From the NCBI RefSeq assembly GCF_021532315.1, contig NZ_JAKGAO010000011.1, positions 62,001-126,000 of the forward strand: a stretch of DNA of 64,000 nucleotides. The letters are read 5' to 3'. Origin of the DNA: Paenibacillus tarimensis. GTDB lineage: Bacteria; Bacillota; Bacilli; Paenibacillales; Paenibacillaceae. A program made the position numbers and the translations under genes. The stretch's first letter is position 1. Each line of letters starts with the position of its first letter. The notes below the pieces were generated by a model. That model did not search any database. It had not been told where the DNA came from and saw nothing but the letters and a program-made list of their open reading frames with translations. Shown piece after piece: positions 18,057 through 26,390 of the stretch.

Positions 18057-19259
18057 TTACAGACCAGCGTCAGCTTTCAGCTTGTCCGCTTTGTCTACAC
18101 GTTCCCATGGCAGATCAATGTCCGTACGGCCGAAGTGTCCGTAAGCTGCTGTCTTGCCGTAGATCGGACGACGCAGGTCGAGCATCTTGATAATGCCTGC
18201 AGGACGAAGATCAAAGTTGCTGCTGATGATTTCAACCAGCTTCTCTTCGCTTACACGGCCTGTGCCATATGTATCGACACTGATCGATACCGGGTTGGCA
18301 ACGCCAATCGCATAAGCCAGCTGAATCTCACACTTGTCTGCCAGACCAGCTGCCACAATGTTCTTCGCAACATATCGGGCAGCATAAGCAGCAGAACGGT
18401 CTACCTTTGTAGGATCCTTACCGGAGAACGCACCGCCGCCATGGCGAGCATATCCGCCGTACGTGTCGACGATGATTTTACGGCCGGTAAGACCTGCATC
18501 ACCCTGTGGTCCGCCGATTACAAAACGGCCAGTTGGATTAATGAAATATTTAGTCTCATTGTCGAGCCACTCTTCCGGAACGACAGGGCGGATAACATGC
18601 TCGCGGATATCCCGCTGGATCTGTTCAAGTGTAATCTCTTCAGCATGCTGAGTCGATACAACGATCGCGTCGACACGGACTGGTTTACCGTCCATATACT
18701 CAATTGTAACCTGCGTCTTACCATCCGGACGGAGGTACTCAAGTGTGCCATCCTTACGCACTTCTGCAAGGCGACGGGAAATGCGGTGTGCAAGCGCGAT
18801 CGGCAGCGGCATCAGTTCAGGGGTTTCATTGGAAGCAAAACCAAACATCAAACCTTGGTCGCCTGCACCGATATCCTCGTTCTCCTGCTGCACATCTTTG
18901 CCTTCGCGCGACTCGAGCGCTGCGTTGACGCCTTGGGCGATATCAGCGGACTGCTCGTTGAGGGAAGTCAATACGGCGCATGTACTTGCGTCAAAGCCAT
19001 ATTTCGCACGGGTATACCCGATATCTCTAACTGTACGGCGCACAATCGATGGAATATCCACATAATCAGCCCGTGTGCTGATCTCGCCGATGACGAGCAC
19101 CAGACCTGTAGCAACCGAAACTTCACACGCAACCCGCGCGTAAGGGTCAACCTCCAAAAATGCATCTAATACCGCATCCGAAATCTGGTCACAGATCTTG
19201 TCCGGATGTCCTTCCGTAACCGACTCGGATGTAAATAAGTGCCGACCTTTCATCGTCAT
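18057..19259 (-). CDS. metK: S-adenosylmethionine synthetase
   Basis: 400 residues, the usual length. Family motifs are present: the N-terminal [14 protein letters not shown], the ATP-binding [10 protein letters not shown], the P-loop-like [16 protein letters not shown] and a central [14 protein letters not shown]. It makes SAM from methionine and ATP. ATG 19259 has AGGAGG 10 bases upstream. No SAM-I (S-box) aptamer is visible in the leader; instead a SigA promoter and a terminator-like hairpin occupy it. Confidence 0.97.
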   Translation of the reverse strand: MTMKGRHLFTSESVTEGHPDKICDQISDAVLDAFLEVDPYARVACEVSVATGLVLVIGEISTRADYVDIPSIVRRTVRDIGYTRAKYGFDASTCAVLTSLNEQSADIAQGVNAALESREGKDVQQENEDIGAGDQGLMFGFASNETPELMPLPIALAHRISRRLAEVRKDGTLEYLRPDGKTQVTIEYMDGKPVRVDAIVVSTQHAEEITLEQIQRDIREHVIRPVVPEEWLDNETKYFINPTGRFVIGGPQGDAGLTGRKIIVDTYGGYARHGGGAFSGKDPTKVDRSAAYAARYVAKNIVAAGLADKCEIQLAYAIGVANPVSISVDTYGTGRVSEEKLVEIISSNFDLRPAGIIKMLDLRRPIYGKTAAYGHFGRTDIDLPWERVDKADKLKADAGL

Positions 19260-19310
19260 CCCGTATCGACCTCCTATAAATAGTATGAGTACAAGGCGTA
19301 CCGTCTACAC

Positions 19311-19343
19311 AAAAAATGAACCTTTTCCATGATGGAAAAGGTT
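19311..19343 (-). terminator. Terminator-like hairpin inside the metK leader
   Basis: AACCTTTTCCA (19319-19329) pairs perfectly with TGGAAAAGGTT (19333-19343) over a three-base loop, then the minus strand reads CA and six T (19316-19311). It lies downstream of the metK promoter and upstream of the metK start, so it could attenuate metK. It could also simply end the SASP transcript. A small GTTGT/ACAAC stem (about 19341-19353) overlaps its first arm. Confidence 0.65.
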
Positions 19344-19367
19344 GTTAGACAACTCTTCTAGGACAGT

Positions 19368-19396
19368 ATGATACCGGATATGTTGCTTGATGTCAA
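19368..19396 (-). promoter_or_regulatory. SigA promoter of metK
   Basis: Minus strand TTGACA (19396-19391), 17-base spacer, TATCAT (19373-19368). This is a near-consensus vegetative promoter about 110 bases before the metK ATG. Confidence 0.75.
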
Positions 19397-19409
19397 TTAA
19401 ACACTGCTA

Positions 19410-19682
19410 TTATAGCCCTCTGAGCACCTGTTCAGCCTGTTGCACGAGCCGTCTTGTAATCATACCGCCAACTGCGCCGGCATCACGGCTGGCGATTGTC
19501 GGCCAATCGACTTCACCATATACAGCAGCCGGTGACGAGCCAAGCTCGCCAGCGAACTCGCTGCTAAGGTCGCCAGTCACTCCCTTGGTCAGGCCAAGCT
19601 CTGCGGCAATCTCATACTTCATAACATCCAGTGCCTGACTACACCCGGGTACTACCTTCAGATTATTTCGGTTACGCGCCAT
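19410..19682 (-). CDS. Alpha/beta-type small acid-soluble spore protein
   Basis: 90 residues with the conserved alpha/beta SASP C-terminus GAVGGMITRRLVQQAEQ and an N-terminal helix (LDVMKYEIAAELGL) containing an EIA-type GPR protease site. These proteins coat spore DNA and protect it from UV and heat. A second EFA segment (SSEFAGEL) and a longer loop between the two helices make it larger than the usual 60-70 residues. GGGGG precedes ATG 19682. A clear SigG promoter could not be picked out upstream. Confidence 0.88.
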   Translation of the reverse strand: MARNRNNLKVVPGCSQALDVMKYEIAAELGLTKGVTGDLSSEFAGELGSSPAAVYGEVDWPTIASRDAGAVGGMITRRLVQQAEQVLRGL

Positions 19683-19785
19683 TACGGCACCCCCTTAGCG
19701 GTTGATGCCAGTAGTATATGGAGCGATCCAGATACTCAAGCGTATAAGATGTTGTCACCAGGGGAAAAATGTCTCATTCACGCTA

Positions 19786-20289
19786 TTATTTTATTTCGTA
19801 ACCGCCACGAACCATTACCGTCAGGCTGGAATCAACTCCGGGGGCCGTCATAATGCCGCGCCCGCCTCTCGGAAATAGAATTAGGTGGTTATTCGGGACG
19901 GGCTTGCCGTTCGTGATATCCTTGCCATCCGTTACATCAGCGATGCCATTGGAGTCTTCGCTATAGGCTACTGCTTTGCCAGCACGTACCACGACCTCTG
20001 CACCATCCTTGGCAATCAATATTTTACCTGCCTTAACGGTTACAATCTCTATAGCACCGCTAGATGTATTAGAAGGCTGCTGCGCGCTGGCACCCGTATT
20101 GCCGCCTGCTGCAGCAGCCACTTTCTGATCGACATAACTCTTCGTCACAACCGGATCATCAACAGAGCCAGGTGTAATCACTTCGGAATCTGCATGAAGC
20201 TCTCTCTCCGGTGACAATATGGTTCCTGCCCACATACCGATCCCCAGAATTACGGTTGCTGTCATCATCCTAGCCACTTTGCTATTCAA
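19786..20289 (-). CDS. Exported protein of unknown function
   Basis: 167 residues. A hydrophobic N-terminal segment (MMTATVILGIGMWAGTIL) suggests export or a membrane anchor. It is followed by a motif PVVTKSYVDQKVAAAA, a low-complexity G/S/Q linker and a C-terminal half (GKILIAKDGAEVVVRAGKAV ... NNHLILFPRGGRG) that looks like a small beta-rich domain. Translation starts at TTG 20289 with AAGGAG eight bases upstream. I do not recognise a characterised family. Its neighbours are a SASP gene and another exported protein. Confidence 0.75.
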   Translation of the reverse strand: MNSKVARMMTATVILGIGMWAGTILSPERELHADSEVITPGSVDDPVVTKSYVDQKVAAAAGGNTGASAQQPSNTSSGAIEIVTVKAGKILIAKDGAEVVVRAGKAVAYSEDSNGIADVTDGKDITNGKPVPNNHLILFPRGGRGIMTAPGVDSSLTVMVRGGYEIK

Positions 20290-20362
20290 TGAATTGGCTC
20301 CTTCCTATCTAGCATCTCCTATTTATCATACTAGAATTTGAAAGGTATGACTAGCTTAAGGT

Positions 20363-22879
20363 CTACGACTGATCCTTCTCATACCAGGTCAGCTGTTTAG
20401 ATGCAATTAATATCTTAGCGTCATTAATGACATCATAAACATTGATTGTATAGTCCTTGTACTCATTAATTTTCTCAAGTATTGCAGTATCTTTAAATGT
20501 AACGGTGGTATGCAAATTGCTGCCTTCTGATAAGAACTGAGATGATCCTTCGGATGCAGATACTAAATCATAGGTGGTCCTGTACGTTGATTTATTGAAG
20601 CCATGGTCAACAAATTCAAACATGATTTTGTGCTTGGTAGCAATGTAATCATATTCTCCTGATTTGGTGAGTTCATAGTCAAAGTCAAGCTTGACTCCGT
20701 CAACTGAACTGCCCTCTACCGACAGGGTATTGTACAGATTTCGCAGCGATAGATTATATCCACCAATTTCGAGATTTTTGAAATCAGTCTTGACTTTGGT
20801 CTCAGTGTTTAATTTATATGCTACAGGCTTAACAATAACCGTTCCCGTTTCGGCAGCTGCGCTATCTGTACCTGTTCCCGTTGGCGTTGTTTCAGTGATA
20901 GCTTGTCCCACGACCAGCTTATAGTTAGTAGAATCAAAATTACGGTTTAATTGTCCCCAAGCTGATAACAAGACTCTGCCGTCAGGCAGTACTTTTTCTT
21001 TTACTTTTGAAACTTCGACCGGGATTACTACACCTTGACTGTCTTCAATATAAGCACCAATATTTCCAATCACAGCTGCTCTTGATTCCTTATTAACAGC
21101 CGCAAATTCGGCATAAAAATATTTCGATGTATTAGAGGTATATACGGATGACTTTACGACATCAACACTTGTTCGCCGTCCCACACTTTTAATCTCGTAA
21201 GTTTGATTCGCTCGGTACAATGGTATTGTACTAACCGTCTGACTCTTGAACTGATAAAGAGTTTTTGATGACTTGTCATCAATCGGTGTAGTGAGAACGA
21301 AAGTTATATCGTCAAATGAGGCTGTATAAGGAATTTCAGAATAAACGACTAGGCTGTAAGTTCCGTTTGAAGCAATACTAATAGTATCATCCAGTTTGAC
21401 AACTTTTGCATCAGAATTAACCTTCACACCATTTATCATGAAATAACCTGACAGATTCGGTGTCGCTTTGGAAGATGGGCTTATGTTCTTTATTTGTAAT
21501 TCCGCGACTAATAAATCGTTATCCTTCTGAGGAGAACGCTGCACAGAGGCCATCTTGATTTCATATGTTTTATCATGTGTGTAAGCACCGCCTACAGTTC
21601 CTACTTGCGTAGACGCGGATAATAAATAAGTACCGATTACATAACTTTTTGTTGATTCAGTAGCTGCCTGGCGCACGACCAGTTTACTCGTTTTGGGATC
21701 TACCTTTGCTGCAATCTGCCCCGTAAGGCTGATCGTTTTCTCAATGCCCGGAAGAAGCTTTGCTCCCTCTTCTTTGGTGTAGGTAAGCGGGTATTCTTTA
21801 CCTTCCTTAGTACGAAGCGCAAACTCCAAGGATGGCATTGCAATTGAAGTAGAATCTGCATTAGTAAGCGAGTAATCAAGCGTAACATTGCTCTGGGTTT
21901 CGGAAGCGTCTACGTACACTGTACCTGCAGAAGTCTTCACACTTCTTCCATCCATGAAGATCGCTCTTGACTTATCTGCGCCCACGGCTGACGAAGCTTT
22001 CAGAACCGGCATACTAAATGCACCATTAGCCAAATTAACCTTATTCGTCTCATCTAAGGTATAGGTATGCAGGGTTAGATTCTTGCCTAGTAAAGCCAGA
22101 GGAACTTCAGCTGTTAGATTGACGATCTTCCTCTGTCCTGGTTGAATAGTCTGATTCGCTAGTGATGAAGCATCCACATCATATACGGAATAACTTGATG
22201 ACTGTAAGGCGAATTTCAACTTAGAGAGATCTGTACTCGAATATCCCACATTTTCTAACAAGAAACTGAGTGTTACATAAGCTGCATTGCTATCTTGGGT
22301 CACATAAAACTGTTTAAGTGCCCCTTTGATCTTGTTGCCGTTGAACTGAACTGTCTGGGCCTTAAACACAGGAGCCACCAATACTGAGGACGAAGAGTAG
22401 TTTATGGATCCAATTCTTCTTTCATAATTAGGGGCGCTGAAATCCCACTTAATTACGTCAAAGACCAGGTCTTTAACCTTTGTTCCTTTATCAACGATTA
22501 CGTAATAAGTCAGATCCTTGGTAGTGTTCGGCGTTACTCTTGTTTCCTCTTTACTTTCCGTAGATGCTTTACCTGTGAACACCTTACCTGATTTTCCTCT
22601 TACCCGTATAAAATAATCAAGCAAGTCTAATGACTTGGTCCCATTATTAGTAATGGATACAGTGTACGCAGCCACAAGTCCTTGCTCTTGCATTAATAAG
22701 TGGATGTCTTTAATCGCCATCGTACTAGTTGCGTTCAGCTTAACACTTTTGACTGCTTTAACTGCTGCAGCCTCAGCTATGTGACTGGATTGAAATGGAT
22801 CTAACACCATGGTGGGCTGCATTAGCAGAGCGATTGCTGTAGCAGTTGTTATCCCATGCCTCAATAATTTGCCTTTCAA
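20363..22879 (-). CDS. Exported protein with tandem Ig-fold-like repeats, function unknown
   Basis: 838 residues. A signal peptide (KGKLLRHGITTATAIALLM) precedes about five weakly similar beta-rich repeats of 100-140 residues. Each has an alternating-hydrophobic strand such as AAYTVSITNNGT or AYVTLSFLLENVG and later a PGI/PGQ..I.LTG-type strand, which recalls DUF4352-like or bacterial Ig-type folds. No SLH, LPXTG or membrane anchor was seen. The start is TTG 22879 with AGGGGG seven bases upstream; the longer open frame to 22897 has no site. The DNA is visibly more AT-rich than neighbouring genes. Transcription probably ends downstream by reading into 19786-20289. Confidence 0.72.
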   Translation of the reverse strand: MKGKLLRHGITTATAIALLMQPTMVLDPFQSSHIAEAAAVKAVKSVKLNATSTMAIKDIHLLMQEQGLVAAYTVSITNNGTKSLDLLDYFIRVRGKSGKVFTGKASTESKEETRVTPNTTKDLTYYVIVDKGTKVKDLVFDVIKWDFSAPNYERRIGSINYSSSSVLVAPVFKAQTVQFNGNKIKGALKQFYVTQDSNAAYVTLSFLLENVGYSSTDLSKLKFALQSSSYSVYDVDASSLANQTIQPGQRKIVNLTAEVPLALLGKNLTLHTYTLDETNKVNLANGAFSMPVLKASSAVGADKSRAIFMDGRSVKTSAGTVYVDASETQSNVTLDYSLTNADSTSIAMPSLEFALRTKEGKEYPLTYTKEEGAKLLPGIEKTISLTGQIAAKVDPKTSKLVVRQAATESTKSYVIGTYLLSASTQVGTVGGAYTHDKTYEIKMASVQRSPQKDNDLLVAELQIKNISPSSKATPNLSGYFMINGVKVNSDAKVVKLDDTISIASNGTYSLVVYSEIPYTASFDDITFVLTTPIDDKSSKTLYQFKSQTVSTIPLYRANQTYEIKSVGRRTSVDVVKSSVYTSNTSKYFYAEFAAVNKESRAAVIGNIGAYIEDSQGVVIPVEVSKVKEKVLPDGRVLLSAWGQLNRNFDSTNYKLVVGQAITETTPTGTGTDSAAAETGTVIVKPVAYKLNTETKVKTDFKNLEIGGYNLSLRNLYNTLSVEGSSVDGVKLDFDYELTKSGEYDYIATKHKIMFEFVDHGFNKSTYRTTYDLVSASEGSSQFLSEGSNLHTTVTFKDTAILEKINEYKDYTINVYDVINDAKILIASKQLTWYEKDQS

Positions 22880-23020
22880 AGCTATTCCCCCTATCAACTA
22901 TTTCCTAATAATTAGACGGTTAAAAGCCGTACTTTGTTTCGTTTCCAAGAGAATCTTATGTATAAAATTACATGATAAACATGAATGAGTTATGAATAAC
23001 GTACTAACTGCACATAATAA

Positions 23021-23062
23021 AACAAGGGACATCCCTTGTCCGAAGACTTAGGATGTCCCTGT
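23021..23062 (-). terminator. Intrinsic terminator after the S-layer gene
   Basis: AGGGACATCC (23025-23034) pairs with GGATGTCCCT (23051-23060); an alternative compact CAAGGGA/TCCCTTG stem lies inside. The minus strand then reads TGTTTTAT. Confidence 0.75.
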
Positions 23063-23091
23063 GTGTCGGTTAAACTATCCAGAAATCCGAA

Positions 23092-25797
23092 TTAGTTAAC
23101 AGTTACGCCTACAGTACCGATAACGCCGTTAGCAGTGATGTAGGAGATTGTAGCGGAACCTTGACCAGCTTTCACAACAGTGCCATCAGCATTCAGCTGA
23201 AGGACATTTCTGTCGGAAGATGCCCATGTGCCATTAGCATAGTTCGTAATATCCACACCGTACTGATCCACAACTTTAAGATCATCAATGATTGTGGAGA
23301 TAGTAGGGTTAGCCAGGCTCAGAGCTACTTCAGTTTTGTCGAATTCTACCTTAGCTGCTTGAGGAGCTGCATCAGAAGCTTTCACAGTCTTCTCAGCAAT
23401 CTTCGTTGCACCATTGTAAGCAGTGATTGTTACTTCACCGTTAGCTTTACCAACCAGTTGCTTGCCTTCAACTGCAACAACACCCAGGTTGCTGGAAGTT
23501 ACAGCAGTATAGAAGCGAGCTTGGTCGATTGCTACAGTCTTACCGTCAGTTGTTTTACCAACCAGTTCGATAGACTCTTTGTACAGAGCTTTTCTAGCTT
23601 CGGACATACCGTTTGCTGGAACGTGTACGGAGTTCACAGAGTTCAGGTCCTTAATTTCGAAGGAAGTTACTCTGTTGTCAGCTACAACATATACAGTTGG
23701 GTTGATTGTCGAACCCTTAACGTATTCAGTTTCGCCGTTCTTTTTCAGACCGATTGTCAGCGTAGTGCTCTTAACACCTGCGTTATCATTGATAGGTTGA
23801 CCAATAACTTTGCCATCATAAGTTACAGATACTACGGAAGCATCCTTAGGGGTAGCTACGATGCTGTAACCAGTCAGCTTAGTCATTGTACGGCCATAGT
23901 TGTCAATAACTTTCACGCTGTCGATGTCAACAGTGTCCGAACCGTTAACGCCATAGTACAGAGCCAGATCGTTAACTGCAGAAACTTGCTTCGGAACAGC
24001 TGCTTCTCTGACCGTCAGGTTCAGAGTGCTGGTCATAGGAGTTTGGTTAACCGTAACATGGACATATGCTGCACCTGCAGTAGGGAAAGTAAGGCTCATT
24101 TCACCTTTAGAGTTGAATGTAGGTGTAACTTGTTGACCATTAAGGTTAACTTTCAATTGGTTCTTGTATTCAGCTTTTGCAAACTGAGATTGAGCAATTG
24201 CATTGCCATAGTTATCAGTTGCTGTGAAAGGAATTGTTACCGTTTCACCAGCAGCAATCAGTTTACCAGGGTTGCTCAGTTGGAACTTCGCAACTTTGGT
24301 TGTGTCAGCAACCACTACAGTGATACTTGTGGAAGCACCAGCGCTTGGGTTCATAACGTTGATCGTTGCAGTACCAGCTGCGTTAGCATTGAAAGTCAGT
24401 TTTCCTTCGTTGTCAACGCTGAAAGTAGAAGCGTCGATAACTGGAGTTGGTTGACCGTTAATGTAAGCATCACCATACACTGTGAAGATGAAAGGATCAA
24501 ATACTACACGACGAGTTGGCTCGTTGTTCTCTGCAGACGATTTTTCGGAAGGCAGAGTGTATTTGTTGCCTTGAGCGTCTACGAACTCATAAGGCAGTAC
24601 CAGACCAGTGTCGCCAGCAGTAATACGAGTGTTACCTTCCAACGGCTGAACTGTACCCAGTTTCAGGGATACGATCGCGCTAGCGTCAACAGCAGTGTAA
24701 GTTTTGCTGGCACTTACACCAGTACCTGTTACAATAGCGGATACGACGATTGCGTCGCCTTTTTGAACGTTAGGGTTGTTAGGTTCGCCAACAGTCATGT
24801 CAACAGATGTACCGCTAACATTCAGTGTACGACCTTTAGAACCATTGTAAGCGTTGATTTCCAAAGATGGATTAGTGATTTCTTCACCAAACTGGTTGAA
24901 TACTTTCACACCCAGATCACGCTGAGCACCGATCATCAGGGATGCAGTACCGAACTCGATTTTTGCAGGAACAGCTTCAGTAACGTTTACTGTTTGTGCT
25001 GCGAAACCAGTAACTTCAACTGTGTACGTACCTGTGGACAGGTAAGAAGCAGTCAGCTTTACAGTTTTGTTGTCTTCAGAAAAAGTCTTAGTAGTTTCTA
25101 CAGTAGTAGCATCATTCTTCACTGTGAATACCAGTTCATTCTTCTCTGCATCAGTCAGAGCGCGGTTGAATTCAACCGAAATTGCGGAAGCGCCAGATTG
25201 AGCAGCTTTAGCGATCGAAAGTTCGCCAACTGGAGCTTTAACTTCGCCACCAGAAACTACGTAAGCAGCTTCTACAAGCAGTTCGCGTGTAGCGTTTGAC
25301 TTGTAGTTGGATTGTGCAGGGATGATGCCAGCTTCTACAGCTGCTGCAACATAACCTTTTGCCCAATCGCTTACAGTACCTTGAACTGCTACACTGGACT
25401 CTTCAAGACCAGCGGACAGAACAACTGTTTTAGCCATTTGCTCAACCGTTACTTTACCGTTCGGGTTGAACTTGTTCAGGCCAACACCTTCCATCAGACC
25501 AGCTTTAGTAACCGCACCGATAAAGCCAGCTGCCCAGTGACCCTTAGCAACATCAGTGTAGTTAGCTGCGGTTGCCTCTTGAGTCAGGCCGTTAACCAGT
25601 GCCAGAACTTTGGAGAATTCTGCACGAGTCATTTCTTTGTTAAGACCAGCAGTACCGTCCGGGTAACCCTCGAAGATACCAGCTTCTTTCAATGCATCAA
25701 ACTTTTGTTGCGCAGTCAGCTCAGCTGCGGATGCCATGGATGCAAAAACGGAGAACACCATAGCGATTGCAACGAGCAAGGATAAACTTTTCTTCAT
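23092..25797 (-). CDS. Major S-layer protein, N-terminal SLH domains
   Basis: 901 residues from ATG 25797 (MKKSLSLLVAIAMVFSVFAS, likely cleaved after ASA at 24). Three SLH modules follow (about 30-195; MTRAEFSKVL, VTVEQMAKTV, ATRELLVEAA). The remainder consists of Ig-like/BIG2-type beta domains to the end (SATISYITANGVIGTVGVTVN), as in self-assembling S-layer subunits. Codon use is strongly biased, which fits very high expression. GGAGGAG precedes the ATG by about 12 bases. A second in-frame ATG at 25875 with its own site would add 26 residues. The leader is about 215 bases from the nearest promoter. Confidence 0.9.
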   Translation of the reverse strand: MKKSLSLLVAIAMVFSVFASMASAAELTAQQKFDALKEAGIFEGYPDGTAGLNKEMTRAEFSKVLALVNGLTQEATAANYTDVAKGHWAAGFIGAVTKAGLMEGVGLNKFNPNGKVTVEQMAKTVVLSAGLEESSVAVQGTVSDWAKGYVAAAVEAGIIPAQSNYKSNATRELLVEAAYVVSGGEVKAPVGELSIAKAAQSGASAISVEFNRALTDAEKNELVFTVKNDATTVETTKTFSEDNKTVKLTASYLSTGTYTVEVTGFAAQTVNVTEAVPAKIEFGTASLMIGAQRDLGVKVFNQFGEEITNPSLEINAYNGSKGRTLNVSGTSVDMTVGEPNNPNVQKGDAIVVSAIVTGTGVSASKTYTAVDASAIVSLKLGTVQPLEGNTRITAGDTGLVLPYEFVDAQGNKYTLPSEKSSAENNEPTRRVVFDPFIFTVYGDAYINGQPTPVIDASTFSVDNEGKLTFNANAAGTATINVMNPSAGASTSITVVVADTTKVAKFQLSNPGKLIAAGETVTIPFTATDNYGNAIAQSQFAKAEYKNQLKVNLNGQQVTPTFNSKGEMSLTFPTAGAAYVHVTVNQTPMTSTLNLTVREAAVPKQVSAVNDLALYYGVNGSDTVDIDSVKVIDNYGRTMTKLTGYSIVATPKDASVVSVTYDGKVIGQPINDNAGVKSTTLTIGLKKNGETEYVKGSTINPTVYVVADNRVTSFEIKDLNSVNSVHVPANGMSEARKALYKESIELVGKTTDGKTVAIDQARFYTAVTSSNLGVVAVEGKQLVGKANGEVTITAYNGATKIAEKTVKASDAAPQAAKVEFDKTEVALSLANPTISTIIDDLKVVDQYGVDITNYANGTWASSDRNVLQLNADGTVVKAGQGSATISYITANGVIGTVGVTVN

Positions 25798-25891
25798 AAC
25801 CTTTTTTTCTCCTCCTCTAAAATGCTTCGGTTGTTGAGAGTTTTGTAAAGATAATTGATGGCTCGTTTCCCTCATCGGCCGATTCACCCCC
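25798..25891 (-). other. In-frame upstream translation start of the S-layer gene
   Basis: ATG 25875 reads MRETSHQLSLQNSQQPKHF and joins the S-layer frame without a stop. GGGGGTG (25891-25885) stands 9 bases before it. An even earlier in-frame ATG (25935) has only a weak AAAGGG. The two strong starts are therefore tandem and in frame, 26 codons apart. Confidence 0.6.
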
Positions 25892-26017
25892 TTCCCAGAG
25901 TAGAGCGCGATAATATAATTGATGTCTGCGTCCATGTTTAACCCTTTGTAAGAACATGTCGCAGAAACTCGTAAACACTAGAAGAAAATAATGGTAGAGC
26001 CCGTATAACACTATAAC

Positions 26018-26046
26018 ATTATACAATGGGTAATTTCTACCGTAAA
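26018..26046 (-). promoter_or_regulatory. SigA promoter of the S-layer gene
   Basis: Minus strand TTTACG (26046-26041), 17-base spacer, perfect TATAAT (26023-26018). The 10-base word TCGCAACTTT lies just upstream of the -35 (26059-26050) and recurs exactly 80 bases further up (26139-26130). Confidence 0.65.
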
Positions 26047-26146
26047 GAGAAAGTTGCGATAACACTCTTTCAAGCATCCTTCCCGCTTCTCGTTTCGAGT
26101 CACATGTAATTAAACGCACGTTTCCCGAAAAAGTTGCGAGCCGGAG

Positions 26147-26168
26147 AAAAAAGTTTTAAAACTTTTTT
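26147..26168. repeat. 22-bp AT-rich perfect palindrome upstream of the S-layer promoter
   Basis: AAAAAAGTTTT is followed directly by AAAACTTTTTT. It sits about 100 bases upstream of the promoter -35. The rest of 25892-26390 contains no gene: it holds the S-layer promoter, this palindrome, a possible second promoter and a terminator. Confidence 0.5.
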
Positions 26169-26232
26169 TCTTCATGCGCTCAGCCGTCTCTCCGAAGCTT
26201 CTCAGAGAGCTCATTTTCCGAGTATCTAGCTT

Positions 26233-26262
26233 AGTATAGCTCGTACATACAACCTTCGTCGA
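26233..26262 (-). promoter_or_regulatory. Possible second S-layer promoter
   Basis: Minus strand TCGACG (26262-26257), 18-base spacer, TATACT (26238-26233). Transcripts would have a leader of about 430 bases. Only moderate matches, so tentative. Confidence 0.35.
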
Positions 26263-26337
26263 TGCAAAACATTTTCCATAGTAAAGGACGTTTACCGTCG
26301 AATCAAGGAAGATGTAACCCTGCAGCTTCTGACACGC

Positions 26338-26371
26338 AAAAGCCGGACAACCAGTAAACTGTTTGTCCGGC
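26338..26371 (-). terminator. Intrinsic terminator after the 26391-30479 gene
   Basis: GCCGGACAA (26342-26350) pairs with TTGTCCGGC (26363-26371), followed by four T on the minus strand. Confidence 0.75.
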
Positions 26372-26390
26372 CGTTCACGGCTGCTTCCCG

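Noticed and set aside
18135-19169. A 344-codon plus-strand frame opposite metK
   Set aside because: metK is unmistakable on the minus strand; the antisense product has no domain and no start signal.
19260-19409. SAM-I (S-box) riboswitch before metK
   Set aside because: The leader is about 110 bases and lacks the conserved aptamer stems; only a promoter and a terminator-like hairpin are present.
23161-25299. A 712-codon open frame on the plus strand, antisense to the S-layer gene
   Set aside because: It arises because the highly biased S-layer codons avoid the triplets that read as stops on the other strand. It has no ribosome binding site or recognisable domain, and the Cys/Ser/Phe-rich product looks like an antisense translation.
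25817-26119. A 100-codon minus-strand frame in the S-layer leader
   Set aside because: It spans the SigA promoter and both S-layer ribosome binding sites in another frame and has no site of its own.
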